Shown one piece after another: positions 1 through 5,698 of a stretch of DNA of 7,063 nt; the stretch's first letter is position 1; each line of letters opens with the position of its first letter. Location: positions 1-7,063 of the forward strand of contig CABSNH010000081.1 in the NCBI GenBank assembly GCA_902478985.1, given 5' to 3'. A program made the translations under genes and the position numbers. Source of the DNA: an uncultured Collinsella sp. Its GTDB lineage: Bacteria; Actinomycetota; Coriobacteriia; Coriobacteriales; Coriobacteriaceae. The notes under the pieces are model-generated. The model saw only the letters and a list, made by a program, of their open reading frames with translations. It was not told the origin of the DNA and made no database searches.

Positions 1-2
1 AC

Positions 3-764
3 CCCGGCATGCCGCTCATGACCTCGGAGGATATCGAGGCTACGGCGCGCGTGTATTACCTGGTGCCGGCGATTGCCAAGCACCTGTGCCTGGGCGATTC
101 TGGCCGCGAGTTCCAGGACTGCATGGGCCAGACCGAGCTTTGCCATCTGCTGGAGCATGTGACGGTCGAGCTCATGAACGAGACCGGGCTTGCCGGCAGC
201 ATCTCGTGCGGCCGCACGCGCGTAAGCGAGCACGACGAGCGCGTCTTTGAGGTTGAGCTTTCGTGCCCCGACGACGCGCTGGCCATCGGTGCGCTGTCTT
301 CGGCCACCTTTATGATGGACTGGGCGTACCTGCACGCCGACCAGCCTGCCCCCGACGTGGAAGGCACGGTCGCGGGCCTGCGCAACCTGGTGCTGGGCAT
401 GCGCGCCGAGGCCGAGGGCAAGGATCCTCACGAGGCCGTCGCCGCTGCGAACGGCGAAGATGCTGTCGAGGACGAGGGCGCTGACGAGGGCGATGTGCCG
501 GCCGACGCCGAGTCCGTTGCCGATGCGACCGCCGAGCCTGTTCCCACCGAGCCCCAAGGCGTCCCCGACTTTGACGACGAGCCCCAGGTGGCGATTGATA
601 CCGAGGGTGCGGTTGCCGAGAACCACGAGGCCTCCGCTGCCGTCTTTGGCGGTGCGGCGACGGTTCCGGCAGGACCTGCGCATGAGGGCGGCCTGCCGCT
701 CGTGGACGGCGCCGGCGAGGACCCGGGTGCCACGGTGGCCATGCCGGCTATGCCCCAGGAGTAG
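3..764 (+). CDS. Cyanophycin synthetase N-domain-like protein with acidic tail (5' end outside window)
   Basis: Residues are numbered from the first in-window ATG at position 9. Residues 1-110 resemble the N-terminal domain of cyanophycin synthetase (CphA): the run HLLEHVTVELMNETGLAG followed by CGRTR (residues 46-71) matches the family pattern of EH(V/I)xLELQ..AG..GRTR. No ATP-grasp or Mur-ligase domain follows, so the domain stands alone. Residues 140-251 are a low-complexity Ala/Asp/Glu/Pro tail, probably disordered. The frame stays open to the left edge (codons ccc ggc precede the ATG), and the CphA N domain normally has about 50 more residues before this point, so the real start is probably upstream of the window. 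H46-x-x-E49-H50 with E54 resembles an inverted zinc-peptidase motif. In CphA the N domain contacts the growing Asp/Arg polymer. The role here is unknown. The domain call is fairly sure, the function is not. Confidence 0.7.
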   Translation, partial: PGMPLMTSEDIEATARVYYLVPAIAKHLCLGDSGREFQDCMGQTELCHLLEHVTVELMNETGLAGSISCGRTRVSEHDERVFEVELSCPDDALAIGALSSATFMMDWAYLHADQPAPDVEGTVAGLRNLVLGMRAEAEGKDPHEAVAAANGEDAVEDEGADEGDVPADAESVADATAEPVPTEPQGVPDFDDEPQVAIDTEGAVAENHEASAAVFGGAATVPAGPAHEGGLPLVDGAGEDPGATVAMPAMPQE

Positions 765-843
765 GCCTACGCGTTTATCACCATCACGTACCTGCGCCTT
801 TGCCGTACGCAGATGAGCGGAGCGGCAAGTGATGCGCTGCGGG

Positions 844-849
844 TATAAT
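844..849 (+). promoter_or_regulatory. Promoter -10 box for the YtxH/PRC operon
   Basis: A perfect TATAAT hexamer lies 51 bases before the chosen start codon of the YtxH gene, in otherwise GC-rich DNA. Transcription would begin near 856, giving a 5' UTR of about 45 nt. The -35 position at optimal spacing (821-826, agcggc) is a poor match, and TTGCCG at 800-805 is too far away. The promoter is therefore supported by the -10 only, and may need an activator or alternative contacts. Confidence 0.6.
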
Positions 850-865
850 GGACAACATTCAAACG

Positions 866-885
866 GTGGGCACCGACGTGCCCGC
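866..885 (+). promoter_or_regulatory. 5'-UTR hairpin touching the Shine-Dalgarno of the YtxH gene
   Basis: GGGCAC (868-873) and GTGCCC (878-883) form a perfect 6-bp stem around a CGAC loop. A U-G wobble and a G-C pair (866-867 with 884-885) extend it to 8 bp. The next base (886) begins the AGGAGAGG ribosome-binding site. The hairpin could stabilise the mRNA or tune translation. There is no U-run, so it is not a terminator. Confidence 0.4.
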
Positions 886-900
886 AGGAGAGGAATGATC

Positions 901-1290
901 ATGGGTAAGACTTTCAGCTTTGTCTCCGGCGCACTTTTTGGTGCCGCTGCCGGCGCTATTGTCGGCGTTGCTCTGGCCCCGCGTTCGGGCGCCGAGACCC
1001 GCGCCATGGCTGCCGATATCGCCAACGACGCCTGGGACAATATGCGCGACACCTACGAGCACAGCGCCGAGGAGGCCCGTGCTGCGGTGAATGACTTTGG
1101 CCCGATGGTCGACGCCAAGACCGATGACCTGCGCGCCAAGGTCGACCTGGCCCGCGAGCGCATGGACCAGCTGCGCGAGCAGCTCAACGACGCCATTTCG
1201 GGCGGCAACGTGACGCCTGCCGCCGACGTCGTGGTCGAGAACGCCGTCGAGGCTGATACCGAGGCTGCGGAGCCCTCGACCGAGGCATAA
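901..1290 (+). CDS. YtxH domain-containing small envelope protein
   Basis: The product has 129 residues. Residues 5-26 form a Gly/Ala-rich hydrophobic segment (FSFVSGALFGAAAGAIVGVAL), followed at once by APRSGAETR. This is the YtxH family signature: one N-terminal membrane segment, then a P-[KR]-SG-xETR turn. Residues 35-100 are a charged amphipathic helix with coiled-coil character, and residues 104-129 are an acidic Ala/Glu/Val tail. The start was chosen at ATG 901 because AGGAGAGG (886-893) sits 7 nt before it. ATG 895 is in frame but only 1 nt from the end of that site, and the longer frame back to 829 begins upstream of the predicted transcription start. Its stop overlaps the next gene. 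YtxH proteins are linked to envelope stress in Firmicutes, but no biochemical role is established. The protein should sit in the cytoplasmic membrane with its helix most likely in the cytosol. Confidence 0.85.
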   Translation: MGKTFSFVSGALFGAAAGAIVGVALAPRSGAETRAMAADIANDAWDNMRDTYEHSAEEARAAVNDFGPMVDAKTDDLRAKVDLARERMDQLREQLNDAISGGNVTPAADVVVENAVEADTEAAEPSTEA

Positions 1291-2045
1291 TGCGCGCCGG
1301 GGATTTTGTCGGCGCCAAGATCTATCGCAAGCCTACCGAGGACAAGCGCACCAAAAAGGACGGCACGCCGCGCAGCCCTAAAAAGCTCGGAAAGATTCAC
1401 TTTCCGGTCTTTACCCCGGGCGGTACGCGCGTGGTCGGCTTTATGGTCCGCCAGTCCGATATCGCGGGCATGATCGAGCGTCCCGACCGATTCGTAGCGC
1501 TCGACGCCATTGGTGTCTACGAGGGCGCCATTGCGGTCGATGACGTCAAGGACACGTACGATGCCGCCGCCGCCAAGCGCCTCGACATCAACCTGGACGA
1601 TTGCATCATCTGGGTCGGTATGGACGTGCGCACGGAATCGGGCGACGTCGTGGGCTATTGCTCGGATGTGGAGTTCAAGCCGCGTTCGGGCATCGTGCAG
1701 GCATTCTATGTGACCGCCGGTGCTGCTTCGAGTGTTTTGGTTGGTGACACGCAGGTGCCGCCGACGATGCTGCGCGGCTATGAGAACGGCGCGATGGTCG
1801 TCTCGGACGAGGTCAAGTCGCTCGGGTATTCGGGCGGTGCGGCTGCCAAGGCCGCCGAGGCCAGCGTCGTGGTGGGCGACAAGGTCAAAAAGGGCGCCAA
1901 GGTGCTCGACGACAAGGGATCGGTTGCCGTGGACAAGGGCAGTCGCGCACTGGGCAAGCAGCTCGGCAAGACGCGCGGCATGTTCAAGGCCTTTAAGGAC
2001 GAATACCAAAAGGCGAGCGGAGGCTCGTCAAAAGCTACAAAATAG
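1290..2045 (+). CDS. PRC-barrel domain protein (two PRC units)
   Basis: The product has 251 residues. Residues 1-90 form a first PRC-barrel-like unit, with an insertion of Lys/Arg/Thr-rich sequence at 14-33 and then GKIHFPVFTPGGTRVVGFMV, a typical PRC beta-hairpin (35-53). Residues 105-172 form a second unit (VGMDVRTESGDVVGYCSDVEF at 109-129, with the hallmark D-G-x-x-V-G-x-x-x-D-V arrangement). The C-terminal 65 residues are Ala/Lys-rich, probably helical and strongly basic. There is no signal peptide or membrane segment, so the protein is cytosolic. Its ATG overlaps the YtxH stop codon (TAATG), which implies one mRNA and translational coupling. PRC barrels are adaptor modules known from RimM and photosynthetic reaction-centre H subunits. 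I infer a partner role with the membrane-bound YtxH protein and do not name a specific function. Confidence 0.8.
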   Translation: MRAGDFVGAKIYRKPTEDKRTKKDGTPRSPKKLGKIHFPVFTPGGTRVVGFMVRQSDIAGMIERPDRFVALDAIGVYEGAIAVDDVKDTYDAAAAKRLDINLDDCIIWVGMDVRTESGDVVGYCSDVEFKPRSGIVQAFYVTAGAASSVLVGDTQVPPTMLRGYENGAMVVSDEVKSLGYSGGAAAKAAEASVVVGDKVKKGAKVLDDKGSVAVDKGSRALGKQLGKTRGMFKAFKDEYQKASGGSSKATK

Positions 2046-2066
2046 CGACGTACCAAATGATGGGAG

Positions 2067-2103
2067 GCAAGCCGGAGACCTGTTGCTCCGGCTTGCTGTG
2101 TTT
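2067..2103 (+). terminator. Perfect 11-bp stem-loop, probable intrinsic terminator of the YtxH/PRC operon
   Basis: GCAAGCCGGAG (2067-2077) and CTCCGGCTTGC (2086-2096) are exact reverse complements separated by an 8-nt loop. TGTGTTT follows, a short and interrupted U-run. The element starts 22 nt after the PRC stop codon. It also ends just before the ribosome-binding site of the next gene (2106-2115), so it could act as an attenuator or a 5' hairpin for that gene rather than a full stop. Confidence 0.65.
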
Positions 2104-2118
2104 ATGGGGGGAGGGCAT

Positions 2119-3525
2119 ATGCGCCAAAACGGATCCAACTTAAACGGGCGTTCGGGTGCGCATCCGACAGCGCGCCGCGACCTGGGGCAGCTGCCCAGCG
2201 GTCAGCGCCGCCGTCACCGTAAGCCCGGCGCGATGTATCTCAACCATAGCCGCGGCTTTAGCGACCGCAGCGCTCGCATCGGCAACAGCCGCACACCCCG
2301 TCGTTCGTCTCGCCTGCCCTATGCGCTCATCGCCGTGGGTTGCGCACTCGTGCTGTTTATCGCTGCCGTCGTGGGCTACGTTAACCGCAGCGTGGATGTG
2401 GAACTCAACGGCCAGAAGACCGCAGTGCGCGTGGGCTCTACGCTGCAGAATCTCATCGACGAACAGGATTTGACTGGCACCTACGACGCAGGCGACCTGC
2501 TGGCCGTCGATGACAGCGTGCTCAAGCGCCATGGGGGCGAAAAGCTGTCGGTGAAGGTCGACGGCAAGCGCGTGAAGCAGGGCAAATGGGATAGCCGCGA
2601 ACTTGAGGGCGGCGAGAAGGTGACGGTCAAGGATGGCCGTAACACCTACGAGAAGCACGAGGTTCAGGCTACGGTTATCGAGCCCAAGCTCAAGGTCGAG
2701 GGCACGGGCGCTATCGAGTATGTGCAGACGTGGGGTGCCCAGGGCCGCTCCGAGGTGTGGGTTGGTGAGCAATCGGGCAAGACGCAGGACCGCGGCGAGG
2801 TCGTGCCCGCCACCGATTGCGTTGTTGCGTGCGCCAGCGTGGCGCCCAAGGGCAACAAAAAGTACGTGGCGCTGACGTTTGACGAGGGTCCGAGCGGAGC
2901 GACCAAGCAGATCTTGCGGGTGCTTAAGGAAAAGGGCGTCACCGCGACGTTCTTCCTGTCGGGTGATGCGGCCGAGGCCTCGCCCGCCACGGCCAAGGCG
3001 ATTGTCGATGCCGGCTGCGAGGTCGGCTCCAACAGTTACAGCGACGAATCGCTCAAGGGCCAGGACCGCGATGCGGTGCGCGAGCAGGTTTCGAAGGGCA
3101 CCGAGGCGATCAAGTCCGCGACCGGAACGTCGACGATGCTTTTGCGTGCTCCCTACGCAGCCTTTGACGAGCAAAACTGGATTGATGCGATGGACCTGGT
3201 GTCTGCCGTGGTCTCGTGGAATATCGATTCGGGCGACTGGCTGCTCAACGGTGCCGACGAGCAGGTCTCGACGGTGCTCGATTCGGTGACGCCGGGCAAC
3301 ATTGTGTTGCTGACCGATAACGATGAATGCGCCGAGCAGACGCTCGAGGCGCTGCCGCAGATTATCGACGGGCTTATTGCCGACGGCTACAAAATCGTGA
3401 CATTGAGCGATCTGGTCAAGACGGATACATCGCTGAGCAAAAAGCTCACCTCGCTGACGAAGGCCGCCATGCCCAAAAACGCCGTGTTCCCCCAGCTCGC
3501 CGAAGATGACGACACCACAGACTAG
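2119..3525 (+). CDS. Membrane-anchored NodB-fold (polysaccharide deacetylase-like) protein, catalytic residues degenerate
   Basis: The product has 468 residues. Residues 1-65 are a basic, Arg-rich cytosolic tail and 66-88 a single membrane anchor (LPYALIAVGCALVLFIAAVV). Residues 92-180 hold beta-rich, ubiquitin-like or G5-like modules (VDVELNGQKTAVRVG). The NodB domain spans about 248-435. Its motif 1 is TFDEGP (253-258), with Glu for the metal-binding second Asp. Motif 2, normally HTxxH, reads N305-S-Y-S-D309, so both zinc-binding His are gone. Motif 3 RAPY (343-346) and motif 4 IDSGDW (369-374) are kept. Motif 5, normally LLHD, is LLTD (397-400), so the catalytic His is Thr. ATG 2119 is chosen because GGGGGAGGG (2107-2115) ends 3 nt before it. 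ATG 2104 lies upstream of that site, and the frame further up overlaps the PRC gene. The family removes acetyl groups from peptidoglycan or other glycans outside the cell. This copy may bind glycan without cleaving. Confidence 0.85.
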   Translation: MRQNGSNLNGRSGAHPTARRDLGQLPSGQRRRHRKPGAMYLNHSRGFSDRSARIGNSRTPRRSSRLPYALIAVGCALVLFIAAVVGYVNRSVDVELNGQKTAVRVGSTLQNLIDEQDLTGTYDAGDLLAVDDSVLKRHGGEKLSVKVDGKRVKQGKWDSRELEGGEKVTVKDGRNTYEKHEVQATVIEPKLKVEGTGAIEYVQTWGAQGRSEVWVGEQSGKTQDRGEVVPATDCVVACASVAPKGNKKYVALTFDEGPSGATKQILRVLKEKGVTATFFLSGDAAEASPATAKAIVDAGCEVGSNSYSDESLKGQDRDAVREQVSKGTEAIKSATGTSTMLLRAPYAAFDEQNWIDAMDLVSAVVSWNIDSGDWLLNGADEQVSTVLDSVTPGNIVLLTDNDECAEQTLEALPQIIDGLIADGYKIVTLSDLVKTDTSLSKKLTSLTKAAMPKNAVFPQLAEDDDTTD

Positions 3526-3625
3526 TCATGTAAGAACGTCCCCAATGACTATGTCACGGATGCGTCAGCGTTTGGTATGCCTGCGATGTTTGGAGCATAA
3601 ATTTGGCGCCACGGCGCGATGCTGA
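3526..3625. other. Gene-free stretch upstream of the leader promoter
   Basis: No gene is supported here. The DNA is more AT-rich than its surroundings. It contains TGAC-TAT-GTCA (3546-3556) and the compact inverted repeat GCGC-CACG-GCGC (3606-3617). The second lies between a possible -35 (TTGGCG, 3603-3608) and the -10 box downstream, where an operator would fit. There is no convincing terminator for the NodB gene: no stem is followed by a U-run. Confidence 0.4.
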
Positions 3626-3634
3626 TGCTATAGT
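3626..3634 (+). promoter_or_regulatory. Extended -10 promoter for the MgtE-like/Nramp operon
   Basis: TGCTATAGT fits the extended -10 pattern TGn-TATAAT with one mismatch. Transcription would start near 3641, about 205 nt before the GTG start of the next gene. The nearest -35-like sequence, TTGGCG at 3603-3608, gives a 20-nt spacer, too long to be optimal, which is tolerable for an extended -10 promoter. Confidence 0.5.
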
Positions 3635-3640
3635 TACTGC

Positions 3641-3845
3641 GGATAACAAGGGTCAAGAGAAAGGCTGCAGGTGAAATCCAAACCTCGACCATACAGTCGA
3701 TGACCCCATGCAGGTGCTTCTTGCGCATGTACGGGGTGTGAGCGCCGAGCGGCGTGCCGCCCGCGCATGCGAATACATATCTAAAAGTCCACGGACGGCG
3801 TGCCGGCATGGCCGCAGTTCGAAGGGATAATGATGGGGAGCACCA
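3641..3845 (+). promoter_or_regulatory. Structured mRNA leader with alternative pairings, candidate riboswitch
   Basis: GGGTCA (3650-3655) pairs with TGACCC (3701-3706) and closes a three-way junction. Inside it are AGGT/ACCT (3669-3672 with 3682-3685) and TCGAC/GTCGA (3685-3689 with 3696-3700, loop CATACA), which share one base. The alternative ACCCC-ATGC (3703-3711) pairs with GCAT and GGGGT (3725-3728, 3733-3737), which excludes the first stem. CCCCAT (3704-3709) is also fully complementary to ATGGGG (3833-3838), which holds the Shine-Dalgarno of the following gene. A further GC-rich hairpin occupies 3742-3766. No U-run follows any stem, so control would act on translation. I do not recognise the conserved cores of the M-box, yybP-ykoY, NiCo or cobalamin riboswitches. 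Pairings are by eye, without energy calculation. Confidence 0.45.
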
Positions 3846-5690
3846 GTGAATTATCTGAGTGAGATGCTCAAATTGCCGGTCTTGGACGTCGATGGCGAAA
3901 AGCTCGGCGTTGTGAATGATTTTGGCATTGCTACCGGCGAAGTTTTTCCGCACGTGACGTCGCTCGCGTTCCGCGGGCCCGGCAAGACGCCGTTTATGAT
4001 CAGCTGGCGCAAATGGGTCGACCGTATCGACGAGACGGGCGTACACCTTAAGTCGCCGGCCACCGAAATCCGTTTTTCGTACCTGCAGCCGACCGAACTC
4101 TTGCTCGCCCGCGACGTGCTCAACAAGCAGATTGTCGACACGCAGGGCATGAAGGTCGTGCGCGTAAACGACATCAAGTTTTCCATGTCGGGCGAAAATC
4201 AACTGCGCCTGCTGGGTGCCGAAGTTGGCGCTCGCGGTCTGCTGCGCGCGATCAGCCCCGCCCTCGAGCATGTCGTCGAGAGCTTTATGAAGCACCTGGG
4301 CAAACCGCTCGGCGAGGACATCATCGCCTGGTCCTACATGGACCTGCTCGACCGTTCGACTAAGAACATCCAGCTGTCGGTGTCGCACAAGACGCTTGGC
4401 GAGCTGCATCCTGCTGACATTGCCGACATTATCGAGCAGCTCGACCCGCGCCTGCGTGCACAGGTGTTCGCGCAGCTCGATACTGCCCAGGCCGCCGAGG
4501 CCATCTCGGAGTTCGATGACGACGAACTTATGACCGAGATGCTCGAGGGCCTGTCCGACACCGATGCATCGTCGATGCTGGCCATGATGGACCCGGACGA
4601 CGCCGCTGACCTAATCGACGAGCTCGATTACGAGAAGGCCGAGAAGCTTCTGCGCCTGATGGGCGTTCAGGAGGAGAAGGCGATTCGTAACCTGCTGGGC
4701 TATGAGGACAACACTGCCGGTCGCATCATGACATCGGAGTTTGTCTCCCTGCCTGCCACGGCGACGGTCGCTGACGCCATCGAGGCGATCCGCAAGCTCG
4801 ACGAGGACTTCGAGAGCGTTTACTACGTCTATACCGAGGACCCGAGCGGCATGCTCACTGGCGTGCTTTCGCTACGCACGCTCATCGTGGCCGACCGCGA
4901 CGCCACGCTGGGCCAGCTGGCCTATCGCGATCTGGTTTATGTGTCGCCCGACGATGACCAGGAAGACGTAACGGACGAGATGACCAAGTACGACCTGGTC
5001 GCCATCCCCGTTTGCGACGAGAACCGTCATATTTTGGGTATCGTGACCTTTGACGACGCCATGGATGTTATCGCCGAGGAGCACCAGGAGGACCTGCAGA
5101 TCGCAGGCGTCGGCTCGGGCGACAGTGCGTCCGATGACTCGACGAATGTGCTCAGCTGGTTTGTGCATCGCCAGTACTGGGTTGTCGTGTGGGGCATTGC
5201 CTCGTGCATCATGGCAACGGTGCTGGGGACGGCACTGGGCTCCGCGCATCTGGTGGTGTTCCCCATGTGCGCCATGCCGCTCGTGCTGCTGGCAGCCTCG
5301 CGTATGGTGTCGTTCGTCAAGAACTACTTCCTGGAGTACGACGGCCATGACGATGAGCCCAAGCCGTATTTGGGATTTTTCTTCCAGAGTACGGGCATGG
5401 GCCTGATTCTGTCGCTCGTGACCTACCTGTGCGCCCAGCTGGTGCGCACCGCCGCATTCCTCGATGCGCCTATGTTTGAAGAGCAGCTCTTTATCGGCTG
5501 CTTTAACATTGCGGCCATCGTTTGCCTGATTGGCAACATGAGCGCTGTGATTTACCTGATGGTGCTGTTCTGGCGTGACGAGCACGACCTCAATACGTCG
5601 GGTACCGCCATGAACGTCATTGCCGTCATGATCTCGTGTGTGGCGTACTGCATCGCCGCGATGCTGCTTGCCATGTCGGTCATGGGGTAG
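3846..5690 (+). CDS. PRC / MgtE_N / CBS membrane protein, MgtE-like without canonical Mg2+ pore
   Basis: The product has 614 residues. Residues 1-75 form a PRC-barrel unit (LPVLDVDGEKLGVVNDF) and 80-150 a probable second one. Residues 185-290 are an MgtE_N superhelical domain (HPADIADIIEQLDP; repeated DDDELMTEML and DPDDAADLIDEL segments). Residues 293-415 are two CBS repeats. About five membrane segments follow at 444-467, 468-490, 508-532, 547-576 and 586-612. MgtE channels use the Asp/Glu-rich N and CBS domains to sense cytosolic Mg2+ and close the pore. Here the membrane part lacks the GGNxGxQ-type motif and any acidic residue inside a membrane segment, including the pore Asp, so transport by itself is doubtful. 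The GTG start is set by GGGGAG (3835-3840), 5 nt upstream; ATG 3864 is the alternative. An Nramp-type gene follows after 8 nt. I infer a Mg2+-sensing regulator or subunit of that transporter. Confidence 0.8.
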   Translation: MNYLSEMLKLPVLDVDGEKLGVVNDFGIATGEVFPHVTSLAFRGPGKTPFMISWRKWVDRIDETGVHLKSPATEIRFSYLQPTELLLARDVLNKQIVDTQGMKVVRVNDIKFSMSGENQLRLLGAEVGARGLLRAISPALEHVVESFMKHLGKPLGEDIIAWSYMDLLDRSTKNIQLSVSHKTLGELHPADIADIIEQLDPRLRAQVFAQLDTAQAAEAISEFDDDELMTEMLEGLSDTDASSMLAMMDPDDAADLIDELDYEKAEKLLRLMGVQEEKAIRNLLGYEDNTAGRIMTSEFVSLPATATVADAIEAIRKLDEDFESVYYVYTEDPSGMLTGVLSLRTLIVADRDATLGQLAYRDLVYVSPDDDQEDVTDEMTKYDLVAIPVCDENRHILGIVTFDDAMDVIAEEHQEDLQIAGVGSGDSASDDSTNVLSWFVHRQYWVVVWGIASCIMATVLGTALGSAHLVVFPMCAMPLVLLAASRMVSFVKNYFLEYDGHDDEPKPYLGFFFQSTGMGLILSLVTYLCAQLVRTAAFLDAPMFEEQLFIGCFNIAAIVCLIGNMSAVIYLMVLFWRDEHDLNTSGTAMNVIAVMISCVAYCIAAMLLAMSVMG

Positions 5691-5698
5691 GTGGTCGC

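Noticed and set aside
792..812. CTGCG/CGCAG inverted repeat after the first gene as a terminator
   Set aside because: The stem has only 5 bp with an 11-nt loop and no following U-run.
1053..2009. A 318-codon open frame on the minus strand
   Set aside because: It lies opposite the YtxH and PRC genes, whose products show real family signatures. The minus-strand translation is His/Arg/Ala-rich with no recognisable domain, typical of an antisense frame in GC-rich DNA.
1720..2118. Longer N-terminus for the NodB-type protein, starting inside the PRC gene
   Set aside because: The extra 133 residues are an Arg/Ser/Cys-rich out-of-frame reading of the PRC gene and run through an 11-bp stem-loop. ATG 2119 has a strong ribosome site.
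3606..3617. GCGC-CACG-GCGC as the terminator of the NodB-type gene
   Set aside because: The stem is 4 bp and is followed by GATGCTGATG, not a U-run. A position in the promoter spacer makes an operator more plausible, but that too is unproven.
3641..3845. Assignment of the leader to a known riboswitch (M-box, cobalamin, FMN or SAM)
   Set aside because: Short resemblances exist (GGTGAAATCC as in cobalamin or FMN RNAs, TCAAGAGA as in SAM-I), but the long conserved cores of these classes are missing. Only a covariance-model search could decide.
3549..4409. A 286-codon minus-strand frame covering the leader and the start of the MgtE-like gene
   Set aside because: It has no family signature, and it overlaps a well-supported PRC/MgtE_N coding region and a leader with a promoter on the other strand.
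5636..5698. Longer N-terminus for the Nramp-type protein
   Set aside because: It would overlap the last membrane segment of the MgtE-like protein and adds Cys/His/Arg sequence unlike an Nramp N-terminus. GTG 5699 has AGGTGG just upstream.
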